Assembly: GCA_037367405.1 (NCBI GenBank)
Contig: JAZKJV010000148.1
Location: forward strand, 372,001-436,000
Direction of reading: 5' to 3'
DNA: 64,000 bases
From: Ottelia alismoides
Taxonomy: Eukaryota > Streptophyta > Magnoliopsida > Alismatales > Hydrocharitaceae
Notes under the pieces: model-generated
What the model was told of the DNA's origin: nothing
Databases searched by the model: none
The model's input: the letters and a program-made list of their open reading frames with translations, nothing else
Program-made: the position numbers and the translations under genes
Shown: positions 1-12,229 of the stretch, one piece after another
Layout: every line of letters starts with the position of its first letter
Numbering within the stretch: position 1 is the stretch's first letter

Positions 1-2877
1 TAATGGAGTCCACTAGATTTTAGGTTACTATCTGAAATATCCCCATCTTAACTCTTTTTGATAGATTTATTACAGAATTCATGTTTATATCCAATAATTA
101 GAAATAAACAATGAGTGTATTCTAATATCTAGGTCATAGAGACATTCTCTAAGACTAAGGGCTCCCACTGAAAATATGAAGTCTATTGATCTCATGGAAT
201 TTGTTGCAACAATTGCATCAATTTCAACATGGATGACCAATAAACCTTAAGATCAAATTTCTAATATTCTAATACATATGCAACCAATTGCAAGTGTCAT
301 TAGAAGATTGAGATACAATTATTATACTTTACCTTATCAAATAAGTAAGTCAATTTCAATGATTATATCTAGGTTATTCTGATGTGTTATCTGATTCCTT
401 CTCTAAGGATTCTAGATAGATTTGATAGTCATACTATCAACACATCAACTTATTGCAATATTGGCATTCATACAACTCTTTGAATGGAAGTCACAGAAAT
501 ACAATCAACTCTTTGACTATACTTCTTACTTGGGTCCAACCCATGCTTCCACTGCGCTCCCTTCATCTCTAAACAACCATTGCTTAAGACTAAGGACCTC
601 TTATGTTAAATTCAAAAGAATTTAATGTAAGAGTATTTCGACATTTATACATGCTTCACCCAATTCATACAATATAAATATAATGAAGCTTCATGAATGA
701 CTAGAGTATAGACAATAGAATGATGACACTCATCAACTACATCCATCATAGGTTCAGGTAGGTACTCAAACAATTTGAATACATCATCTCTTATTGAGCT
801 ACCATTCTACATGATGTAGAGAACCATGTCATTCATGATTAAATATCAAGAGCACATATGTATGCCAAAATATCTTTATTGATTTTATAAGGATTATTTG
901 ACAATTGCGATCATCATCGACATGTCACTTCCAAAGTACATTCGATGAGATCAAGACTTATAGAGACATACAAACCCTAGGGTTTTAGTCCCATTGTCTA
1001 TTATCATTCCTCATTATTATGAGGAAACTTGCACATTGCAACCACATACATTATGTGTCCAATTGCAAGCATAATATCTGGATCAAGGATCCAATCCATG
1101 ATATTTTACTGGTTATTATTGAGTATAGAATTGAGTGGGTTTAATGAAGGATTATCTGAAATAAGAAATTTACATGAGTGTATATATTTATATATATATA
1201 CATATTATACTTTGATTTAGGAATTTTTATATCAAAGTTGTCTTGCCTTGTCAAAGACACTGAAAGTTCATTCCCTTAATCACTTTCAATGTAAGAGATA
1301 TACTTACCATTATATCTCAGCAAGATCTGGGATCTCCTCTTTATCTTTGTTACATACCAATAATATCAGAAACTACAACTCCAATGAAGAGAAGCGGGAA
1401 CACATTCCGCCTTGCAAGTCCAACTTGCATTTCCCAATTCGGTCTTTAACACCCGGGCCCACCACCCCAAAAGTGATGTTGACCCGTCGTTAGTTGAACC
1501 AACCGTCAACAGGAATAGAACTCGCTATGCGCAATCCAATATCGCCCCAATAATATGAGGATCCGATATTGGGGTCACTATGCATACGGCCTTACTCTTT
1601 CGAGAAGCAAAGAGTCGAATCCAGATGCGCTTGCATATAGGAGCTGTCACTTCGTACAAGCGTCTCCTATATACAATCCCTGGCGACGGAAACCCTTCGC
1701 CTTGACGGGAGACCATGGATGTCACTTATGTGATCCTCCACCTCTTATTCAAATTTAATTAATTACTATGAATCACATTCATATAATTAATTCTTCCAAG
1801 GAAATTATTAACTCTAATCACATTAGAGTATAATTGGACATAATCAATTCAATTATATTAAATTAATTATCAATCCAATTAAATCAATCAAACTTGATTG
1901 TTATGCTTGAATATATATGGTATTATTCTCAAAGTACGTATTAATTCGTATTTTAATAATTAGAAAAATACATCTTAATCCCTCGGACATTATCCTAGCC
2001 CTACCCGCTGTCATGGCCAGTACCGGCGGGAGTGGGACGGACCGCATACGTTGCAACCCGCTACCCCAGCGATCCCCGACTAGACACCATATCCGCCTTG
2101 GGAAAGGATAATGCCAAATTGATTAATTTGTACTTGAGATGATCATCGGTTTTTCAACCAAAATTATACCATATAGTAATCAAAACAATTTTGATTATAA
2201 AGAAATTTGCTAGACAAATTCCCAATCCTATTCAAGCAAGGAGTTTGATGATTGTGATTCCAATTATGATTTAGATCAAATCTAATTAATTAATTGATTG
2301 GGGTCAAGTCAATTAAGGAAATAATCATATTCCAATATTTCTCAAATATTTTCCATAATTATTTCATGAAATTAACAATTAATTTCACTAATTGACAATC
2401 ACATGGTTCTTGATTAGGAAAGTAATTTCAGCAGTGACCCCTACTAATTGACAATCACTAAAATTAGCATATCTCAATCAATTTAAAACCAAATTAAGCC
2501 AAGTAAGTTTCCATAGTTTGCTAACTTGATTTACAACAGAACCTATGTATTTTGCACGCATTTCGAGGTGTCTCTAAACAGTAATTAACTCCTTAATTAC
2601 GTTAAGATTCGTAGTTCCCGTAACAGTGAATACATGTTCATTAAAACTACCATATCTAGAGCATACGAAATCCGATTTACGCAAAATCAGATCCTATGGT
2701 TTCCTTATTTAATGGGGAACAAAATCCAAGTATAAAATTCGTGTTTAAACAATTTAAACAGTGTCGAATTTATTTACTAAACAGATCTGCAAAATCAAAT
2801 GCGATGAAAAACTTTCGCGACCTTAACGAACCCAAGTCATCCTCGGTTAGCGAATCATATTCGAAACCGTCAACATG
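1..2877 (-). mobile_element. Internal region of a minus-strand copia element, apparently without gag
   Basis: This is the region downstream (in the minus direction) of the primer-binding site at 2878-2889. From about 2877 down to about 1240 it is the inverted counterpart of the 5' leader of the plus-strand copia at 5833-7500; for example 1495-1600 mirrors 7105-7210. Below about 1240 the resemblance stops just where gag begins in the other element, and no reading frame on the minus strand resembles Gag or Pol. I infer a non-autonomous (LARD-like) relative or a heavily rearranged copy. The rest of the element lies left of the window. No host gene is visible in this stretch. Confidence 0.6.
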
Positions 2878-2889
2878 GCTCTGATACCA
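2878..2889 (-). other. Primer-binding site of the minus-strand copia (initiator tRNA-Met type)
   Basis: Read on the minus strand this is TGGTATCAGAGC, the canonical plant copia primer site complementary to the 3' end of initiator tRNA-Met. It lies 2 bases inside the LTR edge at 2892, which fixes the element's orientation and marks the flanking repeat as its 5' LTR. Confidence 0.9.
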
Positions 2890-2891
2890 CT

Positions 2892-4702
2892 TGAAGGATA
2901 TGGTTAGATCCTCAAGCGCATCACGGAAGCGTGAGCGTCGTATCGAATACAACGAGGAGCGACTAGTCGCACTAGTTGCTCGATGCAGCGGAATTTAAAA
3001 AATTTTCTTACGACGAAACCACATGATCCAAGAATACTTCTCGGATTGTTTCGTCTAAACCACAAACAAGTAATAGGATTACCTCTTGAAGCGTAGTTGC
3101 GATCGAGTCTCTAAACGAAGAGACCTCCTGTCTCAAGTCCGATCCGACGGAGGAGACGCTTGCAGCGCGGGGATGAACCGCGTGCTTCTTGCAATCCATG
3201 TTGATGATCCAAGCGGCAGATCTCCTGATCTTGACACACGAGATCCGACGTCTTCTTCACGAGCGAGGCGCACCGAAGGAGATGGAGATCCACGAGCAGA
3301 AGAACGGGCAACATAACGACGATGCCACGGCGATGGAGAACCTCTCCATGGCATCCATGGTGGACGGCCATGAGAGGGAGAGAGAGGGCTGACGTCTAGA
3401 GAGAGAGAGAGAGAGAGAGAGAGATGCTTCTCAAGCATTATGTGTAAAGAAGATCAGTGGGGTGCCTCTCCTTTTATAGGGTTATGGGATCCATGGATCT
3501 CAATCCATGGGACAACACAAATCCAATGACTCTCATTGATTGTGTTTCTTTTAATGGCTAAGATTTGTGTTGGTAAAACCAACAACAATTAATTTAATTG
3601 AAATTAAATATATGTTGATAAAGCAATACAATTTAATCCCAAAATTAAATCATCAATACATGGAGATAATGGAAGAGATAAAAGGCTCCTTCCATGTGGA
3701 GAGGGGGGACGGCCTCCCTTTCCTAATGGGAGTGGTGGCCGTCCACCCTCCTCCATTAGGAAGGTGGCTATTTTATCTCTTATGCAATCTCCATTATTTG
3801 CAACAACTTTTGTTGCAAATTATTCTACAAAAATAATTCACAATTATTTTGTAGACATTGCAATATTGCCATTGAAAAAATTGTGAATCATATTCACAAC
3901 CCAAAACAACATATAATTTACATTGTCAATTAATTACACAATGTGTATCCAATACACATAATTATTAATCAACACATATAAATTATAATTAGCTCTCTCT
4001 AATACATTATAAATCACATTTATAATATATTATGAATAATTAGATATTACTATCCACATTATTCTTATCCATAATAATTAAATCACATTTAATTATATTG
4101 GATAACTTATTCTCATGTGCTCAAATAATATGAATCACATTCACATTATTTACATCTTTGATAATCAAATCACATTTAATTATCTAAGATAACTCTCCTT
4201 ATAATATGAATCAAATTCATATTATTCATGATAATTAAATCACATTTAATTATCCATTTTCTCAATGCTAGGATACATATATCAACAATAGAATTATCCA
4301 TGGATAATGCGCTTTCTCCGCGAATACTTGGAGATAACTCATCTGACACCTCCGAATCTCTATTCCTATGCAGAGGACCTGCATCAAGAGGTCGGTCAGA
4401 TATCAGCCTAAATGAGAAAGGATTGCCATCTCCTACTCAGGCTGGAGATCATCTCTTAATAATCATTTGACGGTGCTTGATGAGTCCTCAGTCTAGCTCA
4501 TTAGATGTTCATCTAAGCACCAGCCTCTATGATTCAATAATTGAATCAACAGCTGTATAATCATTAAGATGGCCATGGTACATAATCCTAATTGTACTAA
4601 GGGACCTATTATGCAAATCATGTACTCTTTATTTCAGATTAAGGAGTGAATTGCTATAACATTTATTGCATAATGGCTCACCGTGGGTTCGCATGTCCAA
4701 CA
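2892..4702 (-). repeat. 5' LTR of the minus-strand copia
   Basis: The repeat starts TGTTGGACATG on the minus strand at 4702 and ends CTTCA at 2892, next to the primer site. It is the inverted relative of the plus-strand copia 3' LTR (11473-13927); 4300-4500 mirrors 11713-11850. It is shorter mainly because it lacks the roughly 0.77 kb segment at 11871-12648 of the other LTR. A minus-strand TATA box (CCTATAAAAG, 3471-3480) precedes a GA/CT tract in the predicted leader. The right edge abuts the second copia's LTR with no spacer, which suggests insertion into it. Confidence 0.85.
3398..3424. repeat. (GA)n microsatellite
   Basis: This is an uninterrupted GA run inside the minus-strand LTR. The related LTR at 4703-5818 has a CT tract at the equivalent transcribed position (about 5311-5340). 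Confidence 0.9.
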
Positions 4703-5818
4703 AATGTATTAGAGAGAGCTAATTATAATTTATATTTGTTGATTAATTATTAATGTGTATTGGATACACATTGTCTAATTAATTGAAAATGTAAATTATA
4801 TTTTGTTTTGGGTTGTGAATGTGATTCATAATTTTCCAATGCAAAGATTGCAATATTCCCAAAATTAATTATGAATTATTTTTGGTGAATAAATCCCAAC
4901 AAAAGTTGTTGGAATAAATAATGGAGAAAATCAAGGAGATATGCAATCTCATAGAAATTCGTGAGATCGCCCCACTTGGAAGGTGGTGGGCGGCACCCAA
5001 TTCCTCTATGGAATTGGTGGCCGTCCACCCTATTTCTTGGGGTGGCTTGATCTCCTTTGTAATCTTCTCCTTATTTGATTCGTTTAATTTTAGGATTGAT
5101 GTATATTTGATTTATCAAATATATTTAATCTAAATTAAGTCATAAGTTGTTGGTTTTTACCAACAACAATATTGATCATTGGATTGACATAAATCAATCT
5201 CATCCATTGATTTTATATGTCCCATGGATTGATATCTATGGATACTAAAACCATATAAATAGATAGGCATGCTATGCTCTCTAGTACATGGTATTGGTAG
5301 CACATCTCTCTCTCCCTCCCTCTCTCTCTCTCTCTTTCTCCTCACACGCTAACCCTCTTCCTCTCTCTCTTGGTGGCCGACCACCAAACCCTAAGGGAGG
5401 ATTTCATCGTCGCCTACGCCATCACGCCGCCGCTTCGACGCTCTGCGGTTCTCCGTCTTCTTGGAGTGCTACGCTCACGAAGTAGACGTTCGATCTTGTA
5501 CGATAAGATCATGAGTTCACCTTGCTTGGATCAACTTGTTGGATTGCGAGGACAATGCGACTCATCCCCGCGCTCGCAAGCCGCTTCTCCGACGATCGGA
5601 TTTGAGACACGAAGTCTCTTTTCGTAGAGACTCGATCAACCACGCTTCAAGAGGTATTGCATTATACTTGTTATGCTTCTTGGATCATGTGGTTTCATCG
5701 CATGAAAATTTTAAATTCCGCTGCACTGAACAACTAGTACGACTAGTCGTTCTTCATTGTATCCGATACGACGATCACGCTTCCGTGATACGCTTGAGGA
5801 TTTTATCCATATCTTTCA
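4703..5818 (+). repeat. Right portion of the copia 5' LTR
   Basis: It aligns collinearly with 12869-13927 of the 3' LTR and ends in CA at 5817-5818, next to the primer site. Homology begins at AATGTATTAG, exactly where the other element's LTR ends. A TATA box (TATAAATA) lies at 5254-5261, followed by a CT-rich leader. Confidence 0.9.
5254..5261 (+). promoter_or_regulatory. LTR TATA box
   Basis: TATAAATA lies about 560 bp before the LTR end, and the 3' LTR has the same box at 13419-13426. In both it is followed within about 60-70 bp by a CT-rich tract. It is the predicted core promoter of the copia transcript. Confidence 0.65.
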
Positions 5819-5820
5819 AG

Positions 5821-5832
5821 TGGTGTCAGAGC
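5821..5832 (+). other. Copia primer-binding site (tRNA-Met type, one substitution)
   Basis: TGGTGTCAGAGC lies 2 bases downstream of the LTR end. The canonical site is TGGTATCAGAGC, so one base (A to G) has changed. Confidence 0.88.
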
Positions 5833-7518
5833 CTTAGGTCGAAGGTTTTGGATACGATCTGCAACCCTAGGACGAGTTGGGTTCGAGAAAGTCACGAAAG
5901 TTTTTTATCGCATTTGATTTTCGTACTTCTGTTTAGTGAATAAATTCGGTACTGTTTAAATTGTTTAAACGAATTAAACACTTAGATTTTGTTCCCCATT
6001 AAATAAGGAAAATATGAGATCTGAGTTTACGTAATTTGGATTTCGTTTGCTCGAGATATGGTTGTTTTAATGAACACGTATGCACTGTTGCGGAAACTGC
6101 AAATCTTAACATGATTAAAGAGTTAATTACTGTTTAGACTTGCCTTGAGATGCATGAAATATCACTTGAGTTCTGTCCTAAATCAAATTAGCAATCTATG
6201 AAAATTGATTTTGTCTAATTTAGATTTAACATGATTGAGATATGTTAATTTTAGTAAGTAGGGGTCACTGATGAAATTACAGTCCTAATCAAGAACCATG
6301 TGATTGTTAATTAATGAAATTAATTGTTAATTTCAAGAAATAATTATGAAAAATATTAAGAAATATTGGAAGATGATTATTTCCTTAATTGACTTGGCCT
6401 CAACCAATTAATTGATTAGATTTGATCTTGATCATAATTAGAAACTCAATCATCAAACTCCTTGCTTGAATAGGATTGGGAATTTGTCTAACAACTTTCC
6501 TTATAATCAAAAAAAGTTTTGATTATTACTATATGGTATAATTTCAGTTGAAGAACCGATGATCATCTCAAGTACAAATTGATCTATTTGGCATTATCCT
6601 TTCCTGAGGCGGATATGGTGTCAAGTCAGAGATCGCTGGGGTAGCGGGTTGCAACGTATGTGGTCTGTCCCACTCTCGCCGGTACTGGCCATGATAGCGG
6701 TTAGGGACTTGATAATGCCGAAGAAATCAAGATGTATTTTCTAATTATTAAAATACGAATTAATACGTACTTTGAGAATAATACCATATATATTCGAGTA
6801 TAACAATCAAGTTTGATTGATTGAATTGGATTGTAATTAATTTAATATAATTGAATTAATTATGTCCAATTAGAATACTCTATTATGAAAAGAGTTGATA
6901 ATTCCCTTGGAAGAATTAATTATATGAATGTAATTCATGATAATTAAATAAATTTGAATAAGCGGTGGAGGATCACATAAGTGACATCCATGGTCTCCCG
7001 TCAAGGCGAAGGGTTTTTTGTCACCAGGGATTATATATAGGAGACGCCTGTACGAAGTGACAGCTCTTATATACAAGCGCATCTTAATCGGACTCTTTGT
7101 TTCTCGAAAGAGTAAGGCCGTATGCGTAGTGACCCCAATATCGGATCCTCATATTATTGGGGCGATATTGGATTGCGCATAGCGAGTTCTATTCCTGTTG
7201 ACGGTTGATTCAATTAAAGACAGGTCAACATCACCTTAGGGGTGGTGGGCCTAGGTATTAAAGACCGAATTGGAAAATGCAAGTTGGACTTGCAAGGCGG
7301 AATGTGTTCCCGCTTCTTTTTATTGGAGTTGCAGTTTCTCATATTATTGGGATGTAACAAAGATAAAGAGGAGATCCCAATTCTTGCTTGAGATATAGCG
7401 GTAAGTATTTCTCTTACTTTGAAAGTGATTAAGGGAATGAACTTTCAAAGTTGACAATGCAAGAATAATTTGATTTAAAAACCTTAATCAAATATCATAA
7501 ATTTGAATATATGATTAT
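5833..7518 (+). mobile_element. Untranslated leader of the plus-strand copia
   Basis: This is about 1.7 kb between the primer site and gag, without a supported reading frame. It is the inverted match of 1240-2877, showing that both copia elements share this leader. It presumably carries packaging signals, but nothing specific can be assigned from sequence. Confidence 0.7.
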
Positions 7519-8246
7519 ATGTTCCAATATAGTGCATTCTCAATTTCAGAAAATGAAGTCCATGAACCCGCTAAGCAGGCTTCTGAAGGTCAACAGTTGA
7601 CCGAACCGAATTACTCAGATTGGATCCGTAATTTGAAGCTTGTACTCTCGGCTGAGCGCATAAATTATGTGCTCTCAGAAGACAAGCATGAAAACCCTAA
7701 ATCTAAGGAAGAGAAAGCATACAATGACAAGTATGATGAAGATCATGTCTTGGCAAGATGCTACAGCTTGGGTTCTCTCTCCAATATTCTTCAGAAACAA
7801 CATGTGGAGATGAGTACTTGCCAGGAGATTATGCAGAATCTAAAAGATATGTTTGGTGACATTAACCGCACCCAGCGGTACAACATTATGAAAGAACTCG
7901 TTCGCTGCAAGATGCAGGAAGGGACTTCAGTCTATGAACATGTACTCAAAATGTTTGGGTACTTATCGGAGCTGGAGACTCTGGGGGTAACCATGGATGC
8001 GGCCTGCAATCTGATTTCATTCTACTGTCGTTGCCCAAATCTTTCAATAACTTTGTGGTGTCATTCCACATGAACAAGCTGGAATTGACAAATGCTGAGC
8101 TTCTTGATGCATTAAAGTCTGCAGAAGATGTGATGAAGAAAGATGGTCCTGCTAGCAGTGCAATGGTTGCACAGGTCAGAGGGAAGCGCGGTCGGAAGCA
8201 TGGTTCTCGGAAGGGCTCGGCCCAGAAGAGAAAGAAGAAGGGATAA
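7519..8246 (+). pseudogene. gag: Copia gag (nucleocapsid/capsid), frameshifted
   Basis: Gag packages the element's RNA into cytoplasmic virus-like particles. The frame opening at 7519 contains a typical copia Gag region (YSDWIRNLKLVLSAERI near residues 32-46, then VLARCYSLGSLSNILQKQH and an RYNIMKELVRCKMQEG block), which fits the Angela/Tork type. Around 8030 the reading frame moves from frame 1 to frame 3; the continuation (8031-8246) is lysine- and arginine-rich and ends at a TAA (8244-8246) that lies in the same frame as the downstream zinc knuckle. A copia Gag-Pol would read straight through, so both the shift and the stop are lesions. The start at 7519 is simply the first in-frame ATG. 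Confidence 0.85.
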
Positions 8247-8279
8247 AGTGTTGGCTCGTCTTCTAATGCATCCACTCTA

Positions 8280-8948
8280 ATGGCGTCAAAGAAAACCGAC
8301 GTCTGTCACCACTGCAAAAAGCCAGGGCACTGGAGGCGTAATTGCCTGAATTACCTAAAGTCGGTCGACAAAGGTAAAGCCCCAGCAGGTATGAAATCTA
8401 CTTTTATCATTGAAACCAGCTTTCTCGTCGGACGAGAAGAAAGTTGGGTTATTGATTATGGTGCTTCTGTTCATGTATGCAATTTGTTGCATTTGTTTCA
8501 AGAAACTAGAAAACTTGAAGAAGGGGAGATAGTCATCCAGATGGGATCTGATGCAAGTGTTGCAGCAGTCGCCGTCGGGACTTGTCGGCTATCATTATCT
8601 AGTGGTAGAGTCCTAGTACTTAAAGAGTGTCTTTATGTACCTGAAGTCAGAAGGAATTTAATATCTGTATCTAAGCTAGTTAGAAGTGGATATTCGTTCC
8701 TATTTGATAATAAATTAGTCATAAATCGTTATGATAAATATATTGCAGATGACATTTTGACTTCTGGAGGACTCTATGAATTGTGCATTGATAAATGTGT
8801 TATGAATGTTACAACTACTAATAAAAACCCTAAAAGATCCAGGGAGGATGAAAATCTTTCGAATGAGATTTGGCATCAAAGGCTTGGTCATATATCTGTA
8901 GATAAGATCAATAGATTAATAAAGGATGGACCTTTAGATTTTCTATAG
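8280..8948 (+). pseudogene. pol: Copia zinc knuckle, aspartic protease and integrase N-terminal region
   Basis: A CCHC zinc knuckle (CHHCKKPGHWRRNC, about residues 10-23) marks the nucleocapsid end of Gag. The protease follows with WVIDYGAS where the family has the catalytic D-S/T-G; the middle residue is tyrosine, so the active site is probably dead even apart from the stops. Downstream, VPEVRRNLISVSKL and the HQRLGH histidines begin the integrase zinc-binding (HHCC) domain. The frame stops at TAG 8946-8948, and the paired cysteines (CKNC) lie just beyond it in the same frame. Confidence 0.88.
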
Positions 8949-9536
8949 GTTCAATCTTTACCTACTTGCAAGAATTGCATTCAAGGAAAAATGACTAGGA
9001 TGCCTTTCTGTAACAAGGTTACAAGATGCAAAGGTATTATTGACCTAATACATACTGATGTATGCGGTCCCTTCAGTACCGCGACTCAAAATGGATATCG
9101 ATATTATTTGACATTTATTGATGACCATTCGCGATACTGGTTTGTCTTCCTATTACGTCATAAATTTGAAACCTTTACAAAGTTCAAAGAATTCAAGGCT
9201 TTGGTTGAGAATCAAACCGATAGGAAGATTAAACGAATTCGATCTGATCGAGGTGGCGAGTACCTCTCAGATGAATTCAAGGAATACCTTAAAGAGAATG
9301 GAATTGTTTTCAATCTCACTCTTCTTGGAACTCCCCAACTTAATGGTGTTGGTGAAAGACGTAACAGGACCATCATGGATATGGTTCGTTCAATGATGAG
9401 CAAAGCACATTTACCACTTAGTTTCTGAGGATATGCAGTAGAGACTGCAATATATATCCTGAATAAGATTCCTAGCAAATTTGTACCTAAGACTCCTCAT
9501 GAGCTCAGGTATGGAACCAAATCTAGTGTTAATCAC
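8949..9536 (+). pseudogene. pol: Copia integrase core
   Basis: Integrase inserts the cDNA copy into the nuclear genome. After the CKNCIQGKM zinc-binding end, the core shows DVCGPF (first Asp), IRSDRGGEY (second Asp) and GVGERRNRT (Glu), matching the D-D-35-E catalytic triad. A TGA at 9426-9428 interrupts it; the same frame continues with AVETAIYILNKIPSK and the C-terminal HLRVWDC block. All three catalytic acids are present, so the damage is the stop codons at both ends. Confidence 0.9.
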
Positions 9537-10798
9537 TTGAGGGTTTGGGATTGCTTGGTCCATGCAAAGAACGTGGACGCAAGTAAGCTAGAATCTCGTT
9601 CTCGTGAGTGTTACTTCATTGGGTATGTTAGAGATTATATTGGATACCAACTCTATGACCCTGAGACTCAAAAGGTTTTTGTTTCTAGAGATGTGAAATT
9701 TCTGGAGAATGATTTCCTTAAGGATCAAGATAAATATGAAGTAAAGGAACTCATTGAGTCCCCTGAGGATTATGAGTTTCCTGAGCCAGAAACTGAAGAG
9801 ATAAATAAAGATGAAACACCCATACCTCTTCGAAGGAGTTCGAGGGTGGTTGCACCACCTGAAAGATATGGATTCCATCTGTCAAGTGAGATTGACAATG
9901 ATCCTACTTCATTTGATGCGGATCATGACATGGATAGATGGATGCTAGCAATGAAGTCAGAAATTGACTCCATGCATAAGAATGGTGTATGGACCCTAGA
10001 GGATCCACCTAAAGGGGTAAAACCCATTGGGTGTAAATGGATCTTCAAGAGAAAGAGGGGACCTGATGGGAAAGTAGAGACTTTCAATGCACGGCTCGTA
10101 GCCAAGGGCTACACACAGAGAGAAGGCATCGACTACGATGAGACATTCTCACCTGTAGCTATGCCTAAATCCATCAGGACATTGCTAGCAATAGCTGCAT
10201 ATCTTGACTACGACATCTGGCAGATGGACGTTAAGACAGTTTTCCTCAATGGATACCTCTAGGAAAATATCTACATGGAGCAGCCCAGGGCTTCATGACT
10301 GAGGATGGCAAAGTATGCAAGTTAAAGAAATCCATCTATGGGCTCAAGCAAGCTTCTCGTTGCTGGAACATCAGATTTGATGAAACCATAAAGAGTTATG
10401 ATTTTGTGCAGAATCCTGATGAACCTTGTGTGTACAAAAAGCTTAGTGGGAGCGCCATTGTGTTCATCGTGCTTTATGTAGATGACATCCTTATCATTGG
10501 GAATGATACATGGATGATGACCAGTGTGAAAATTTGGTTGTCCCATACCTTTGAGATGAAAAATCTTGGAGAAGCCTCTTACATCTTGGGTCTGAAGTTG
10601 TTCAGAAACCGAGAGAAGAGGATATTGGGATTGTCACAACATGGAGACAATAAGAAGATTCTTGAACGATTCCGTATTGATAGTTCCAAGAAAGGATTCC
10701 TATTCTTAAGACATGGTATCCACCTGTCTAAAGGAATGGCTCCTCAAACTGTTGAGGAAAAAAAGCCATGGCTGGATGCCCTTATGCATCAGCTGTAG
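9537..10798 (+). pseudogene. pol: Copia reverse transcriptase
   Basis: The polymerase copies element RNA into DNA. The RT starts around WMLAMKSEIDSMHKNGVW and contains CKWIFKRKRGPDGK, ARLVAKGYTQ, the first catalytic Asp in QMDVKTVFLNG, YGLKQASR, and the YVDDILIIG box carrying the other two Asp. A TAG at 10260-10262 and a frameshift at about 10265-10295 (frame 3 to frame 2) break it just after FLNG. A second frameshift lies near 10745-10770, next to an A-run, where the frame moves to that of RNase H. Confidence 0.93.
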
Positions 10799-11457
10799 GA
10801 AGCTTAATGTATGCCATGATATGTACTAGGCCAGATATCTACCATGCAGTGGGAGTGGTAAGTCGTTACCAATCCTGCTATGGAGAACAACACTGGAATG
10901 CAGTAAAGAACATATTTAAATATCTAAGACGGACGCAAGATTACATCTTGGTCTATGGAGATGGTGGTCTCCAAGTCTTGGGATATACAGATTCTGACTT
11001 CCAATCGGATATTGATGATCGAAAGTCGACATCAGGGTTTGTGTTTCTGTTGAATGGTGGTGCTGTGAGCTGGAGAAGCAAGAAGCAGGACACTACAATA
11101 GATTCAACAACAGAAGCCGAATACATTGCCGCATCAGATGCTGTAAAGGAGGCGGTGTGGTTGCGCAAGTTCATGTTGGAGCTTGGCGCAGTTTCCTCTG
11201 ATACTCCCATCCCGCTACTCTGTGATAACACAAGAGCTATTTCCAAGGCGAAGGAACCCAGATGGCATGAGAAGAGCAAGCACGTAGAAAGGAAATACCA
11301 CATCATTCGGGAGATTCAAAAGCGTGGTGACATCATCATCACCAAGGTGGCCTCTGCCGACAACGTAGCTGATTCTCTTACCAAACCTCTGACACATAAG
11401 GTTTTCGACCAACATGTAATGAGTATGGGTTTAATGATTGTTCCTGAATGGTTCTGA
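10768..11457 (+). pseudogene. pol: Copia RT C-terminus and RNase H
   Basis: This frame carries the thumb/connection motif PYASAVGSLMYAM and TRPDI, then RNase H with TDSDF (Asp), STTEAEY (Glu), LCDN (Asp) and the terminal HEKSKHVERKYH, matching the usual copia catalytic set. It ends with TGA at 11455-11457, six bases before the polypurine tract. This is the best preserved part of the element and has no internal stop; it depends on the upstream frame, so it cannot be made as a separate protein in the normal way. Confidence 0.93.
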
Positions 11458-11462
11458 GGGCT

Positions 11463-11470
11463 AGTGGGAG
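11463..11470 (+). other. Copia polypurine tract
   Basis: AGTGGGAG sits two bases before the TGTTAG start of the 3' LTR, the usual position for the plus-strand primer. Confidence 0.85.
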
Positions 11471-12096
11471 ATTGTTAGCAATGTGAGCCTGAGGCGAACC
11501 ATTCCTGCAATAAATGTTATTGTAATAAATGATTTATCAATAAAAGTTATTGATTATGTTTTCACTCCCTTTCTGAAATTGATTGAATGAATGCACTATA
11601 AGGTCCCTCTGTACAATATGGGTTATGTACCATGGCCAACTTGATAATCATACAGTTGTTGATTCATTGATTGAATCATAGAGGCTGATGCTTGGATGAA
11701 TATCTAAGGAGTTAGATAGAGGACTCATCAAGCATCATCAATGATTGACAAGTGATGATCTCCAGCCTGGGAAGGAGATGCCATTCCTTTCTCATTAGGC
11801 TGATATCTGATCGACCTCTTTATGCAGGTCCTCTGCATGGGAATAGTGATTCAGAGGTATCAGATTAGTTGAGTCAATGGGTGACTTGACGAGATCGAGA
11901 TAACCAAAGACCTATGATGAATACTGTCACATCACATGCACACATCCTCTGACCAGAGACAGATGTGTTGCTATATGTCTAAGTATGTACATTTGGCAGA
12001 CCATTAGGTTGATGACCTAACCAAGGTCTATACACCGGCGAGCTGGTGTGCATGCAAGGGCATATGAGTAATACGATCTCTCAAAGGGATCATACA

Positions 12097-12229
12097 GGTT
12101 CACTTGTGAACCGGGAGACATGAGCTCACTCATGAGGTATTGGGACTGATCAAATTCCATGCATAGTCGTCATGCTTTAGAAGCATGACATGAATTTGAA
12201 GGTAAGATATATGCTTTGTGAAAGCATAT
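12097..12229 (+). other. Three perfect short hairpins in the copia U3
   Basis: The stems are GGTTCAC/GTGAACC with a 2-nt loop (12097-12112), GTCATGCTT/AAGCATGAC with a TAG loop (12169-12189) and ATATGCTTT/AAAGCATAT with a GTG loop (12209-12229). All lie upstream of the LTR TATA box. Function is unknown. Confidence 0.7.

Noticed and set aside
150..170. Possible polypurine tract (minus strand, AGTGGGAGCCC) of the minus-strand copia
   Set aside because: No TGTTGGACATG-like LTR start follows it to the left, so it does not mark the 3' LTR of that element.
3086..3438. Cluster of open frames on both strands
   Set aside because: This is the leader part of the minus-strand copia LTR; the related LTRs (5400-5650, 13540-13760) do not keep the frames.
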